Part shown: positions 42,101-55,299 of the stretch, in pieces | Layout of the letters: each line of letters begins with the position of its first letter | Position numbering within the stretch: the stretch's first letter is position 1 | Origin: Haliclona indistincta | Taxonomy: Eukaryota > Porifera > Demospongiae > Haplosclerida > Chalinidae | Direction of reading: 5' to 3' | NCBI GenBank assembly: GCA_964017065.1 | Contig: OZ024790.1 | Span: 87,001 to 151,000, forward strand | DNA length: 64,000 nucleotides | Notes under the pieces: generated by a model | The model's input: only the letters and a program-made list of their open reading frames with translations | Databases searched by the model: none | What the model was told of the DNA's origin: nothing | Made by a program: the position numbers and the translations under genes

Positions 42101-45100
42101 GTGACAGGGTATCACACTATGATGAGAAACAGATAGCAGTCTAGGTAGCATTGTACCCCACCACACCCAAAGATCAAAGGAAAATGGCATGGTATATATC
42201 CCATATACCCAGGGAAATATGGATATTTTCCAGGATATTAAAGTTAAACCTGGCGAATATGGATATTTCCCAGGAAGTGGCAAAGTGGCACTAGTCCCTT
42301 GTCCACACCTGCCCACCCGGTGAAAGTGCGTGGAGCTTTATACCCCACAAAATAGCAGATACTAGTGGGCCATCGTCAATAAATTATCAATAAATTTTTG
42401 GCGCACGTGTTAACCTTTGGGAAAGGTCAGCCAGCATTGCTGCCTGAAAGCGAAGTTACCGTGCGTTTTAGCTGCACAAAAGTTGACACCAGGCTTCGTT
42501 TGTCGCCCAACTTGAACACGGGCGTTCGCCATTATAGACCTGGCGAGTGTGCGCTTGGAGGCGAGTGCCCTGGGCTCCCATCGCTCGTAGATCTTCGCTT
42601 ACAAGCTACAGAACAGCTCGTAGATCTTCGCTTACAAGCTACAGCAGCTACAAACACCACAAGAAGACTGGTGGTTGGGTACAAGTCAGTTAACTCCTGG
42701 TCTCTTCGGCGATCGGGATAATACCTCGGTGGTTAATTATGCCACCCTCGGGCTCCGCCCTCGGACAGCATAATTAACCACCTCGGTATATATCCCGTAT
42801 CGCCTCAGAGACCGGGAGTTAACTATTACTTGCATACCCAGGCATGCATGTTACGGTCTTAGGTACAAAAGAGCAGCACAGGTAATAGCGTGCATGCTCG
42901 CTCAGGCTCATTGTGCTCGCTCAGGCTCAAATCGTCAGAGCACCAGCGCTAGCACGAGTTGCTGTCATGCCGGGCCATTACACTCGACAAAAGACCCACC
43001 CAACTTAAATTCTAACACCTATAGTGGTAGAGAGCTATTTTGTGGCGATTCTTGAGCGACAAGAGCCGTGTAACAACAGGAGCTAAACCTTAGAAAGCGC
43101 AGTATCCGTTGCGCTTTCTGTGACTGCACTTTCTCGAGAAAGCCCGCACTTTCTAAGGATTCCAAGAAAGCGCTTCGCTTTCTCGAGAAAGCGTAAATTC
43201 CTAAAAAGCGCGGAACATATACATGCATGTAGCAGATCAAAATTGTGGAATCACAGGTGACTATACAGAAATGCTTTGTTGAGATCAGAATTATTCATAG
43301 GGGTGTGGTTTATAGTTCAACACTTTGTAATGAAATATACGTGATAGCATGACATACGAGCAATTTCAACATGACATAAAAAATCATGGGCTGAAAGGCA
43401 TAGAGGTCTCAGCACTTGAAGTTTTATTTGAGATTTAGGGTGTAGCCTTAAATAAGGTTAACCACAAGATTGGTCATATCTTGTCGCACCGGCCGCTCGG
43501 TGCTTGCCCGCCGGCTGGGTACATACATATGAGCAGTACAAGTCAGCTAGGCCAGTCATGCTACTGTACTTGGGACGGCTGGAGCCCCAGTTTGCTCAAC
43601 GTTTGCGACTCGATAAGATATTGATATTACAAGTACCTTAGAATTACAATTATTTACAGGTACTGTTTGTAGGATTTGTGCACTTTGAAGGTATTAAATT
43701 TACGGTTCTAGTTTGCTGGATTCGAACTCAATCGTGATATTTGAATAAGTATAGGATTTAAATTAAACATGTGCACTCTAAATTAATGCACAGCTGTTAA
43801 TTCAGTAATGATATTCATCAACATTTTGATGTTTATTGATAATCAATTTTGTGATTTTTAGTCAATCTGCGGAAAAAATCAATAATAGTACAGTTTTTCA
43901 GGCAAGTTGCATTCAAAGTGCAATGTGTCATCACATGAGAAATTGACCAATCAGATTTCTTTGGTCATGTGGTAGGGCACGTGATAGTAGCAGTTGATGC
44001 CGTGTTTTCACAAGCCACAGCATTGCTGTTGCGAAGACTTCAAGCCGCTGGTTTACCGATACAGCTAGAGCGCTGTGTTGTATCGTGAAACAACTCGGCT
44101 CATAGTTGAGGTATGGACATAAAGCAGCTCAGCAATAGTTTTGCACTTCAACCCCTTATAAATACAAAGTCTCCACAGAAAGTCTCCACTCTTCTCTAAC
44201 GAAAATTAGCTGAAAAACTTTTTGTCATCTTCACTACTCTATAACTGGATCTACTAGAGAATTTATCACGTGATACGCCATAAAACTATCACGTGACTAA
44301 GATGGCAATCGCTAATTTAGATGCTGCAACACTCCTGTAAAACGCTGTACTGGAAAAACTTAGCCACTTGAGAATGTACTGCAGTTCACAAGTTGGTTGC
44401 CATGGTCAATGCTTGATGTGTATTGTGCAATACAGGGAAGCCATGTATAGCTGTTATCACAGGCTAACCACACACTCACTATCCTTGCATTGACTATGAC
44501 AACACTGCATAACAGCTTTTGCCTTATAAGGCATCCCATTGTCAATGCTGCAGTTTACTTTGCACTATCCAAGAAGAAAAACTATTAAACTTTTCAAATT
44601 CTTGTCTGAAACTAGGCATGAGCAGATTATGCTCAAACATTTACCCACTGTTCTATGCTAGGGTGCTTTAAAATAATATTTATCAATAATTTTGTGTAGC
44701 ACTGCTTGGTCCAGCTTCAGATTCTGCCTCACAGCTGATAACACAAGCATCAACACCACTTGTATTCATCTGTACTAGCTGTTACGTACAGTATCCCTCA
44801 CTTGAGCATGTGAACACCAAGCAAAAACAAATACTAGTTGTCATGGTTACTGCATGGTGTGAATATACTCACCAAGTGTCACTAGGTAGTCGACAACAGA
44901 TTGATGACCACGCTCCTTTGCTAGATCCAGTGGAGTGTACCCATACTGCAGGTGATGATGAAGACAGTCAATAAAATGGTTATCATGCAGTAATGAAGCT
45001 CCCTCAATTAGTAACTATTATACAGTGATGTCACACACTTGTACTGCATGGTTACTGTCCAGCTCAAGGCTCTTTCCTCATGTTGTACTGATCTCAATGA

Positions 45101-48100
45101 TCATGACTCACATGACTACAGTACCTAGAGGCATAGACATGTTGTGTAGTGTACCTCACACTCTTTTCCTTCATAATAACAAGAAGGATTAGAATAGTGT
45201 ATCCCACACTCTTTAATCTCCTAACAGGAGGCAGCATCATTGTATCAGTGTTGTCCTATCCTATCTAGAGCTTGAATCATACTAGTACCAGTATTGTTTT
45301 GAGATCTACACATCACTCGTCCTCCCAATTACTTATCAGCACATACTTCGTTCACTTGAATTTCTAGATGAAAGCCAGATTGACATCGATCATGTCATGT
45401 GACGTAAACAACAGTAGGAAACTAGTGCAGACAAATCAATGATTTTGACATGCAATATCAACTTGTATTAACATGTAGAGCAGACGGGATTAAATTGATA
45501 ATGAATGTGCATTAGAGTCCTAGTGCAGACAAACCACAGCAAGTATCAAAACTAATTAACACATATACAGGATGTCTGATTCTGATCGTGCACTAAGGCT
45601 ATGGTGTCGGCTATGTAGATTTGAGGAGTGTTCCAGTTTGTTTAGACTGTTGTGAGATAGCTGACAACTAAATAAAAAAAACTACTTGTTCTAGCCGGCA
45701 GGCGTATAGAGAAAGAGGGCATGCAACTGTCAATCACTCCCGCAGGATATGAAGTTACACCCATCAATTGCTGATGTAGAAAAAAGATACGCGGTAACTA
45801 ATGACAATTATTCAGATACAGCGTGTCTAGCTATCCCAGGCACAGCGGCGCATACCAGTCCTATGCCGGTGTTCTCCTACTACAGATACAACAATCCACT
45901 GCTGCTGTTTGCTTTCTTCCAAACGCAAGCTAGAGTAGCGGGCAGCGACGGTCTCACGAATTTCAGATTTCCAGCTTGAAGAATGCGCGACTAGTGTGCC
46001 TCCCCTCATGCATTTAGCAACAAGCAATCATCTAGCGGTTACAGACAAGGGCGAGCAGCTACTACTGTCACTACGTCGCCGTTTACAGATACAGGTGTAC
46101 CTGCACTAGCCTACACTCTCCGCATACGTACTGACGTATGCACTGTATACTAAAGGTATACGGAGTTTAATTGATGTTTATTTTTAGTAACAATAATATT
46201 TCGCTATCCTACGGGAGTGATTGACAGTTGCACGCCCTCTTTCTCTATACGCCCTCTATACGAACAAACTAATTTTATCAGCTATGACACGTGTAAATAA
46301 AAAAATACATGTCCACTAACACATAATCTCATCATCTCAGTGACACTCACCTTAGTCCTCAGCTGTCTGTTGGCTCCATGGGATACTAGTAGCTTCACCA
46401 CCTCCAGGTAACCATACCAAGCAGCCCAGTGACAGGCAGTCCATGAGCCCTATAAGAGGATAGAAGGTGTACAGAGCTGGTACAAGAGCTATTTTAATAT
46501 TCATCTGATCAAACACTATAACTAGTACAATAGAATAGTGGAGTGAGCCTGAGCTGATTTCTGAACACCAGAGACTCTAGTGCCAACAGCAAGCAAGTTG
46601 CAAACAAGCTTCATGGAGTGCTACTTAGTCCACTTGTTTCTTGGTGGTTAGGCTAAGTACAATCGACCTTCTTACAACAACATTGCTGAGCATCATGGCA
46701 TCATGTGGGCGCTATCATCTACTGAGCATGTGTGCTATGTTCACGTCGTTTCTGTTTGATGTTGCTATGGTCTAAATCAGTTGGACAGCGCATCCAATCA
46801 GATCTGCGCTGTTTGGAAGCCCTTGCGCTGTTACCATAGCGCCGTCACTACGCTTGGACGCTAAACTGGATGCACTGTCTAACTATTACTGTGTCGAGTG
46901 TCTATTGCTAAGCAGTGTATCATACAGTACCCTGGTATAGGGGGATTCCCCACTGCTAACCATAGGGCCACAAAAATAATTGTGAGAAAGTCAATTTCTT
47001 GTCTGTTGGTGTCCAAAAATAACAAAAGGCTTGAAAATCACTTATAGAGGGCTTATATTTTCAAATTTTTTTCTAGAAACTTTCTGAACGACGATCAATT
47101 TTCAAACTACTCCCTAATTCTATATCAAACCCCACTAGGCAGTGGTATCACTCAAATTATTTTATACCTGGTTTCATCTAAACGACATGACTAAAATTAA
47201 TGAATAGAAATGTATCCAGTTTGCAGTGAATCAGGAGCAGTGTAACCTAAGTACTACTACAAACCATACTGTGGTCACTATTATACATGACGGGATACTA
47301 CTGGGACCCACAGATGAGACAGGCACTAACCCCTTCACCACCCAGGACTGCTCAGTGTGGGTCACATGACATGTGTGACAACCTGCACTGTGAATGCTAC
47401 TCAACACAAGAGAGTGACCTCTGAATAAAGGACACACAATCCTTGAGAGTGGTATAATCTCCATAGTAATGGGTGTGGTTAGTTAACAATTTCTATCATT
47501 GTGCCGGGACAGTGTCTCCTAGGAGCACCCAGTAACAGACAATACTCTGCTGATGGTAATAGCACAGCATTGGATGGTCTATATTTAGTAACATCATGTG
47601 ACTAGTTGTGATTATCACAATCCATAGATAATACAGTACATATAAACGGAGGGATCAATGGAGATGTGCTGACACACTCACTGCATCGCTCTTAGTTGAT
47701 GCAGTTGTAAAGCTGTTTCTACTGTTCTTACAAGAGGGTGGAAGCTGACTCAAATAGCACACATGTTCATTAGCTGTCGATGAGAAGTCGCTGTATGTTA
47801 CTGTCATAAAAGCTTTGTTATAATGCCAGACTACAATTTCTGTGAATTTGTCTGAACGACTACTTTGTGTTACAGTATTGGTTTGCAGCAGTGCAGGTTT
47901 GTTGTATGCAATTGGTAGCTTCAAGTTGTGTAGTGAACTGACTCAAAATACTATTTGGGCACTATGCTCCATACAGAACAGCAGAAACACTGCCAAGTAG
48001 CAAGAAACTAGCTTTCCTTTCCTTTATGGTATTTAGTGTTAGATTATTTGATAGACAGATAAAGCCAGGACTCTATAAGCTGTACTAGTGAATACTAAAA

Positions 48101-51100
48101 TCAGTTTGTATACACAAAACAATCAAAGAGTTCAATATTTCGTCTGAAACACATAATAGTACCACTGCTGTAGCCTTCTGACATACATGTTGGAATATGA
48201 GCTCGTTGCTTATCCACATGTACTGTATTATCAATGCCAGTTCTATCACTCAATTTCTATCAATGATACTTGTGTTTATTCACAAATACCCAATGTACAT
48301 GTACAGTAATACACTGTACACTGTTACTATGACTCACATTATTTGTGGCATTAACTTGAGCTGTTGTTCTCTCAACCAGGTATTGTACAATGGCTGTGTG
48401 ACCATGAATAGCAGCCCACATCAGAGCAGTGTATCCACCCTGCACATGAGCATAGTGGATAAAACATAATAAAATAACATCATTTTTGTAATTTTTATAC
48501 CATATTTTCGAGGCACTACACTCACAAGTGTTGACTGCAGTAGCTAGAGTGACAACATTGTGAGATAGTACATCTAAATAATAGTCAGATAGTGGATCTA
48601 CACGATTTAAAAGCCCAAGATCCATTGCTATATAGCGTCCGAGCATAGCGAGGGCGCTATGGTAATGGTGCGAGGGCTTCTACATCGCGTAGATCAGATT
48701 GGATGCGCAGTCTAACTGATTTAGACCATAGCAACAGAAATGACACGAACGACAAGCAAAGACACGCGTTTGTTGCTAAAAATATTCAGTAGAACTCCGC
48801 GCACAGAACCGTAATCTGCGACGTGTGGTGGGATTCCATTATGAGATGTATAGAACCGCAGGTACGCAACCTGATTGGTCAACATTGCTTAGCTGAGGTC
48901 TAAATACAATATACCAACAGGGATTAGCAACTGGTGCACATTCCTATTTATTTTGTATTAGGAGCTGATTCACAGTACGTGACGGCACATTGTTGAGCTC
49001 TGGTGCTCGACTAGCCTACACTTCGATAATAAAGTACTGTTTAATTTTGGTCACTAACAGTTGTTTGTTGCAGGACAAGTGTTGTAAAACACTAACAAGC
49101 AGCTTGTTTATTTCACTGAAAAGTGGTCATGTACCTGTTACTAGTTTTAACTGTTGTAATGTGTAGTCTTTGCTGATAACATTTTAGTTCATATGTATCC
49201 TCGTGAGAATAGTGCGTTTTCTATTCTCGAACACAGAGTGTAAAGCTACTGCACGAGACAAACTAAGCAGTTCAGCCCCTGTTTGTACGGGTGTTCATTT
49301 ACCTCTTCTGACAACAAATATACCGTGGTTGGCTGTTTTCAATTATTTATCCTGAGGCTCGAGAAAGAGTCCGTTCTACGAGAATAGCTGTGCTGAAAGA
49401 CTATCACAACCTTTTCTCATGCTTTGAATTTTCAAATGATTTTATTTCCACCACAACACTAGTGAACCTGTTCACCAGCTCCCTCCCTACCACTACAAAC
49501 CATACTGTGGTCACTATTATACATGACGGGATACTACTGGGACCCACAGATGAGACAGGCACTAACCCCTTCACCACCCAGGACTGCTCAGTGTTGGGTC
49601 ACATGACATGTGTGACAACCTGCACTGTGAATGCTACTCAACACAAGAGAGTGACCTCTGAATAAAGGACACACAATCCTTGAGAGTGGTACAATCTCCA
49701 TAGTAATGGGTGCTGTTAGTTAACAATTTCTATCATTGTGCCGATACAGTGTCTCCTAGGAGCACCCAGTAACAGACAATACTCTGCTGATGGTAATAGC
49801 ACAGCATTGGATGGTCTATATTTAGTAACATCATGTGACTAGTTGGTAATATCACAATCCATAGATAATACAGTAAAATAATGTTGGATGTGATAAATGG
49901 ATCAAGTCAACAGAGGGATCTACGGAGATGTGCTGACACACTCACTGCATCACTCTTGCTTGAGCTGCACGAAGTTGTAAAGCTGTCTCTACTGTTCTTA
50001 CAAGCGGGTGGAAACTGATTCAAAATTACTAGCACACATGTTCATTAGCTATTTTAAAAAGATGTTGTTACTATCATAACAGCTTTGTTATAATGCTAGG
50101 CGGCTACTTTGTGTTACAGTATTTCAGTGCAGGTTTGTTGCATGCTGGTTGGTAGCTTATTGTGTAGTACACTGAGTCAGAATACTATTTGGGCACTATA
50201 AGCTTTGTACAATTTAGTCTTTCCTTTACATTACATAGTGTTAGATTATTTGATAGACAGATAAAGATAGGACTCTATCAGCTGTACCAGCGAATACTAC
50301 CATGCTTAATATAGTCTAAAAATCAGTTTGTATGCTCAAAACAATCATATTTCATCTGAAACACACAGCATCACTGCTGTAGCCTTCCAACATACATGTT
50401 ACAATGACTGTCCCTGGCCAGATTGCAGTATACGAGCTCGTTGCTTATCCACATGTACTGTATTATCAATGCCAGTTCTATCACTCAATTTCTATCAATG
50501 ATACTTGTGTTTATTCACAAGTACCCAATTTACATGTACAGTAATACACTGTACACTGTTACTATGACTCACATTATTTGTGGCATTAACTTGAGCTGTT
50601 GTTCTCTCAACCAGGTATTGTACAATGGCTGTGTGACCCTTCTCAGCAGCCCATATCAGAGCAGTGTATCCATTCTGCACATGAGAAGAGTGGATCAATA
50701 TAACACATGTACTTCTTTATTATTATCTTACTAGGGTGACGGATAACAGTTTGTCTAATTAATATTCACAAAAATGTCTTTATGTGTAAAATACGAGCAT
50801 GTTAAAGAGATCTAATTAACATTTACGACACACATGTTACTATGGGTAGTCTTCCTGACAGCAGATCGTTATTGCAAGCGCTTCTTGACTTTAACTCATA
50901 TAACAAAGCTCAAGAGGCTATCATGCTCAAGATAATATCGATAATGCGGTCCATGATCGACATGTTTGGGATAAAACTCACCAGTGACGGGTTCGATAGA
51001 GCATTTCGCAAATAATAATTACGTGAATCAGCGCTATTGGTCTATCTTTGTCAACTAAAACATGACATTCGTGGATATAATATCACAAATAGTGTGTTAT

Positions 51101-51791
51101 TCGCAAAAAAATTATTCCGCTACACGGTATACTGGTTTATAAATCAGTAGACACCTCAATTCATAGTCTAACCCTTTTCTCCTTTCACAGCAGTTCTACT
51201 TAGTAGCTACACCTTTAATCAACCATGTGCATGTTAGAATCACAACAAAAATTAAATGATGCACTTGAGCTAACTGATTGAACATTAATATTCAAAGATT
51301 TTCTGTCAATCAAAAATCATTGTCTAGAAACTGTCTGTCTAGTATACATACAGTATAAATTACAGTAGATTATATTAGTAATAGTAGCAGATCTAGTACA
51401 ATACACTACACACAATGAGAATGGACTAGCTGGAGACTCACCTCATTCTTCCAATTAGGATCACCACCTCTCTCCACAGCAGAGCGAGCCTCCTCTAATC
51501 TACCATAACCACAAGCCTCATTCAGCTTCCTATCCTGTGTGAGTAGAGCACACAGAGCAGCACCACTGACAGGTGATCATACCAACACTCTCACACACCC
51601 TCTCCACACACTACTGTGGTCCTGCACTATAATACACAGTAGTTATGCTGCCTAGTCAGTAATACAGGCTTTATGATGCTAGTGTGTATGAGCTACCTAA
51701 CTAACACTGATTGTAGACTACAGACGACTAGTCATTACTAACACACTCTCTCACTCACCAGCTCGCTCTGCTGTTCCTTGGTTAGGCTCAT
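38865..51791 (-). CDS. Ankyrin / Roc-like P-loop / COR-like / Death-domain protein, complete gene (unit C)
   Basis: Ten exons on the minus strand, with every phase agreeing: 51791-51759 (ATG, 11 codons), 51534-51442 (N-cap), 50674-50573 and 48439-48338 (one ankyrin repeat each), 46449-46351 (ankyrin, 33 codons), 44945-44873 (ankyrin, ends phase 1), 41548-39440 (P-loop/COR-like), 39382-39326 and 39272-39207 (Ser/Thr/Pro linkers), 39154-38865 (Death domain, stop). The sum is 3024 nt, about 1007 residues. All junctions are GT-AG. The order (recognition repeats, nucleotide switch, Death adaptor) is that of NLR-like or Roco-like sensors, probably cytosolic since no signal peptide or membrane segment is visible. 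It is head-to-head with PRPF31 copy C, 281 bp between ATGs. The introns hold a 1.6-kb long-TIR element and a 0.56-kb MITE. Domain calls are from motif recognition. The exact number of ankyrin exons and the ligand are unknown. Confidence 0.8.
39440..41548 (-). CDS. Large exon: Roc-like P-loop GTPase plus COR-like region
   Basis: Single 2109-bp exon of the gene above. Counting from the methionine at 41504, a Walker A/G1 motif GPPGVGKT sits at residues 17-24. A Pro/Thr/Ser-rich acidic linker follows. Near residue 195 is IDSGGQPSF, which resembles the G3 DxxG(Q) of Roc/Ras-like GTPases, and near residue 305 is LIGTHADKH, in the place of G4 as in Roco proteins. After that, a segment with ALCLYFRAAAPHLVFTDPQ looks like the winged-helix part of a COR domain. 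The exon begins in frame with the split codon left by the ankyrin exon 44945-44873, across an intron of about 3.3 kb. GTP rather than ATP binding is inferred from the G3/G4-like motifs only. Confidence 0.8.
41599..43225. mobile_element. 1.63-kb long-TIR (fold-back) element in Death-gene intron
   Basis: Inverted arms of about 294 bp (41599-41892 and 42932-43225), including repeated CTTTCTCGAGAAAG palindromes (three per arm). The inside has no transposase, but has a tandem repeat (CTCGTAGATCTTCGCTTACA at 42584 and 42617) and a second, nested hairpin. Non-autonomous DNA transposon of unknown family. Confidence 0.85.
42689..42823. repeat. Nested 135-bp hairpin
   Basis: GTTAACTCC...GGTGGTTAATTATGC on the left pairs with GCATAATTAACCACC...GGGAGTTAAC on the right around a GC-rich loop. 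It is likely a second small MITE inside the long-TIR element. Confidence 0.8.
43226..44872. other. Intron of the Death-domain gene, no feature recognised
   Basis: Part of the 3.3-kb intron between the last ankyrin exon and the P-loop exon. No exon, repeat or element identified by eye. Confidence 0.4.
45700..46255. mobile_element. 0.56-kb MITE in Death-gene intron
   Basis: Inverted ends of about 45 bp: AGGCGTATAGAGAAAGAGGG...CAATCACTCCCG on the left, the complement on the right. No coding capacity recognised; the frames inside have no known domain. Target duplication is not clear. Confidence 0.75.
46450..48337. other. Intron of the Death-domain gene with duplicated block sequence
   Basis: Contains a dispersed repeat copy (47255-47465), a short repeat shared with 15130-15290 (46740-46880, inverted) and sequence parallel to 3490-3990 of unit A. 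No exon seen. Confidence 0.45.
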
Positions 51792-52072
51792 GATCTGATG
51801 ATGATATATATAGTCTTTGTACGAAGCAGCTAGCACAGCTAGCAACGAGCCGAGCTAGCTAGCGGCTACATGAAGAACCAGCACATTCCTTTCGACCACC
51901 ACCCCCGCACCTCAGTAAGTTTATTGCGCATGTGCAAGCAGCGTGTACTTCCTACAACTGACTAGTCTGACTTACTGCAGTAAAGGCAAGTCTAGATCCG
52001 GGTACTAACTAGTAACTAACTACACAGTAGGGCGGAGCTTGTTGTATTCCAAACCTCGCCCATCTAAATAAG
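51792..52072. promoter_or_regulatory. Shared divergent promoter (unit C)
   Basis: 281 bp between the start codons of the complete ankyrin/Death gene and PRPF31 copy C. It contains small tetranucleotide duplications compared with B (for example GAGCTAGCTAGCGG against GAGCTAGCGG). If PRPF31 copy C is dead, the interval presumably now serves only the Death-domain gene. Confidence 0.45.
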
Positions 52073-52861
52073 ATGTCGTTAGCAGACGAGCTACTAGCTG
52101 ACCTTGAGGAGGTGGGAGAGGACGATGACCAGCAACACGAGCTGGGAGATGAGATAATGGACGCTGCTGCATGCTGAACAACTAGAGGATCTAGCCAAGA
52201 TGGCGGACAAGTCAGTTAGGGCAGTAGCTAAACTAGGAGAGAGCAGAGAGCCTTAGTGTCATGGTCCTGATCAGTAACTAGGCTCAGTACAGTTCACTGA
52301 GGTCATGGACAAGGTACAATACTACCTGGAGAACCCAACTGAAGGTATGTGCCCCGCCCACACATCACATTGTGATCACGTGATTGATATAGTGACGTCA
52401 CGAGGACCAGTCGAGGCTGATTCTGAGTATCAGGTGATAGTAGACGCCAACAACCTTGTAGTGGAGACAGATAATGAAATCAGTGAGTTATCAACATATC
52501 ATTAATTTTGAATACGTAGAGACTGTCATCTTAATTTTTACCCGGGACGCGTAGGCGTCAGAGGGTTAAGCAATTGGGTGTATGGGTTGGTATGTGTGAT
52601 AGTCCTCATGACTGATGAGGACGATACATAAAGCACAGACGTAGTTCAAGAGCACAATATCTATCTGACTGCTCTAATAGTTGACCATAACAAGTGTATA
52701 TCATACCTGTCTCTGGTACAAGAGGTGAGAGTACTGTTGTCTTCATTGAGACACTGAGTGCTATCATACTGACAGGATTGTATTTAGTGTTATTGTTCTA
52801 TAGATATCATTCATAAAATTAATATGTACGTGATAAATATTCCAAGAGATTCCCTGAGCTG

Positions 52862-53003
52862 CACTGTTAAAACGCAAGTGGTAATATCACACCAAAGGTG
52901 GGAGAATTGCCTCACTTTTCCCACTTTTTTCCACTTTCGGTGGGAAAAGTGAGGCAATTCTCCCACCTTCGGTGTGATATTACCACTTGCGTTTTAACAG
53001 TGT
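52862..53003. mobile_element. 142-bp palindromic MITE inside PRPF31 exon 4 (copy C)
   Basis: Begins CACTGTTAAAACG and ends CGTTTTAACAGTG; the two halves are near-perfect complements (AAGTGAGGCAATTCTCCCAC and inverse). Flanked by TG on each side (52860-52861, 53004-53005), a 2-bp duplication. Copy B has the uninterrupted exon at 19630. CACTG ends suggest a CACTA/EnSpm- or Chapaev-like family, not certain. Confidence 0.85.
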
Positions 53004-53196
53004 GGAGTCAATGGTGTACCTAGCACATGACTACATGAGGACTGTACAGGTGGGCGGGGCTTGTATTAATGATGACATCATAATGATGTAATGGTGCAGT
53101 TATTACAGAATGATCTAGAGGTGACTAAAGTGGATCTCTCTGATATCCTACCAGCTGCTACTATAATGGTGGTGTCTGTTACTGCATCTACTACAC

Positions 53197-53251
<55 letters not shown>

Positions 53252-53264
53252 CGTGTGTGTGTGC

Positions 53265-53298
<34 letters not shown>

Positions 53299-55299
53299 CT
53301 CTTCCGCTCTCTCTCTCTATAGGCAGAAATTAGACCAGGAGGAGCTAGATGCTGTATTAGAGGCTTGTGAGATGGTTAGTAATGAACTATTACTGTAGTC
53401 ACTACATGTAGTCACATACTCAGTGGTGTAGCTACACCCTGGGCACGTGCCCGGGCAACTTATGTCCAGTGCCCGGGCAACTGAGCTGGTCCTTGAACAC
53501 GTGGCAAGCTCTGTATCCATTTTCGTACTTGTTTTCTGACCAAAATGCTTGTTTAGGGCAGTTTGTCTCCACTCAGCAGCTGGTATAATACGTTTGCTCA
53601 CCTAAATGTCAAAAAAAGCAGCTCAGCATACGCGAGCGAGTCCATTGTTTGAGAACCGATAGTAATTGACCACATCCTCATGAATAATTAATTAGCTACT
53701 TGTACCCTACCAACTATCCAGTCCTGTCTACACCACTACACATACTGCAGGGTCTAGATATGTATGATAAGAGGATGAAGATACTACAGTATGTGGAGTC
53801 TAAGATGGCGTTCATTGCTCCTAACCTGTCTACGATAATTGGCTCTACTGTAGCTGCCAAGATGATGGGTGAGGAGGTGTGGTCTCATGGTAGTTACCAT
53901 GGTTACATTACTACAGGTGTAGCCGGAGGGTTAACAGCTCTCAGTATAGATGCCAGCATGTAATATACAAGTGCTAGGAGCACAGAAGAGAACACTTGAT
54001 GGGTTCTCATCGACGGCCATGTTACCACACACTGGATTCATATATTACTCTGATATTGTACAGATGACACCTGAGGTAGGTACTGACACACTCATAGCAC
54101 ACTATCACCCTCCATCTCTCTCTCCCTTCCTCTCTCTCTCACTCACTCTCTCTCCCTCCCTCTCTCTCTCCCTCCCTCCCTCTCAGGATATACGGCGTAA
54201 GGCAGCTCGTATAGTTGCTGCTAAGTGCACACTAGCTGCTCGTGTGGATAGCTTTCATGAATATCCTGATGGAGAGATTGGTCAGAGTAAGTGAGCCACA
54301 CCACTAATGCTAGGATACTTTAAGCTCCATACCTTGATCATTGTGTGTAGATCTTCGTGAGGAAGTTCAGAAGAAGTTTGATAAGTTACTTGAACCACCT
54401 CCTGTCAAACAGGTGAAGGCACTACCCATACCAGACGAGATGCCCAAGAAGAGAAGAGGAGGAAAACGGTGAGTGAGTGAGTGAGTGAGTGGGTGAGTGA
54501 GTGGGTGAGTGGGTGAGTGGGTGGGTGAGTGAGTGAGTGAGTGAGTGAGTGGGTTGGTGGGTGGGTGGGTGGGTGAGTGCGTGGGTGGGTGGTGTATCAT
54601 GTGTGCCCTCTTCTCTGTACAGGTTACGAAAGACCAAACAGAAGTACATACTAACAGACATCCACAAACAAGCTAACAGAATGACATTTGGAGAGGTTAG
54701 TAGGTTTAGACTTCTTGCTATAATTAGCATAAAGCCGTGTGTCACCTTCATGCACTAATGTGTTCAGTCACTGTTGTCACACGATGGAGGATGATCAGAG
54801 ACTGAACACATTAGTGACACTACCTCACCATTTCTGTATCCTCAGATACACGATGATGCTTACCAAGATGATCTTGGGTTCTCTACCGGTAATCTTGGTA
54901 AGGGTGGAGTGGGTGGACCTGTGAGAGGACCAGCTGCTGTGGATAAGAAGACACAGATATCAATATCTAAAAGATTACAGGTTAGAGATTCCATGTCTTC
55001 TCTAATGGAACAGCTGTTAGCTGACACATGTACATTAGTCAGGAATTTGAAACATGGAGCATAGTGTGCTACGAAATTTGTCAACAATCATTTGGTTATT
55101 TCTGCCTAAGAGGGCTCATTAGGACAGCTGACCTCCCTTTGCCAAAGTGTGATGTAATGTGGGTGTGTCAGTTCCTTCATGAGCTACTAACAGAACACTA
55201 TCTGCAGCATTGTAGCTGTGTTTCTGGGCCAAGATCTCGACTGTCGATGCAGGCAACAAGCAAAGGACATGTGTTCATGAATATTAATAAATTATTACT

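Noticed and set aside
45749..45979. 76-codon frame
   Set aside because: Lies within a MITE with inverted ends; no recognised domain.
49390..49690. Frame ending VTTCTVNATQHKRVTSE as a possible extracellular exon
   Set aside because: The other three copies of the repeat have a 1-nt difference that breaks this frame, so it is not conserved coding sequence.
52601..52632. CTGATGAGGAC with a hairpin, hammerhead-ribozyme-like
   Set aside because: The GAAA part and the third stem are missing; it is only an 8-bp hairpin (GTCCTCAT/ATGAGGAC).
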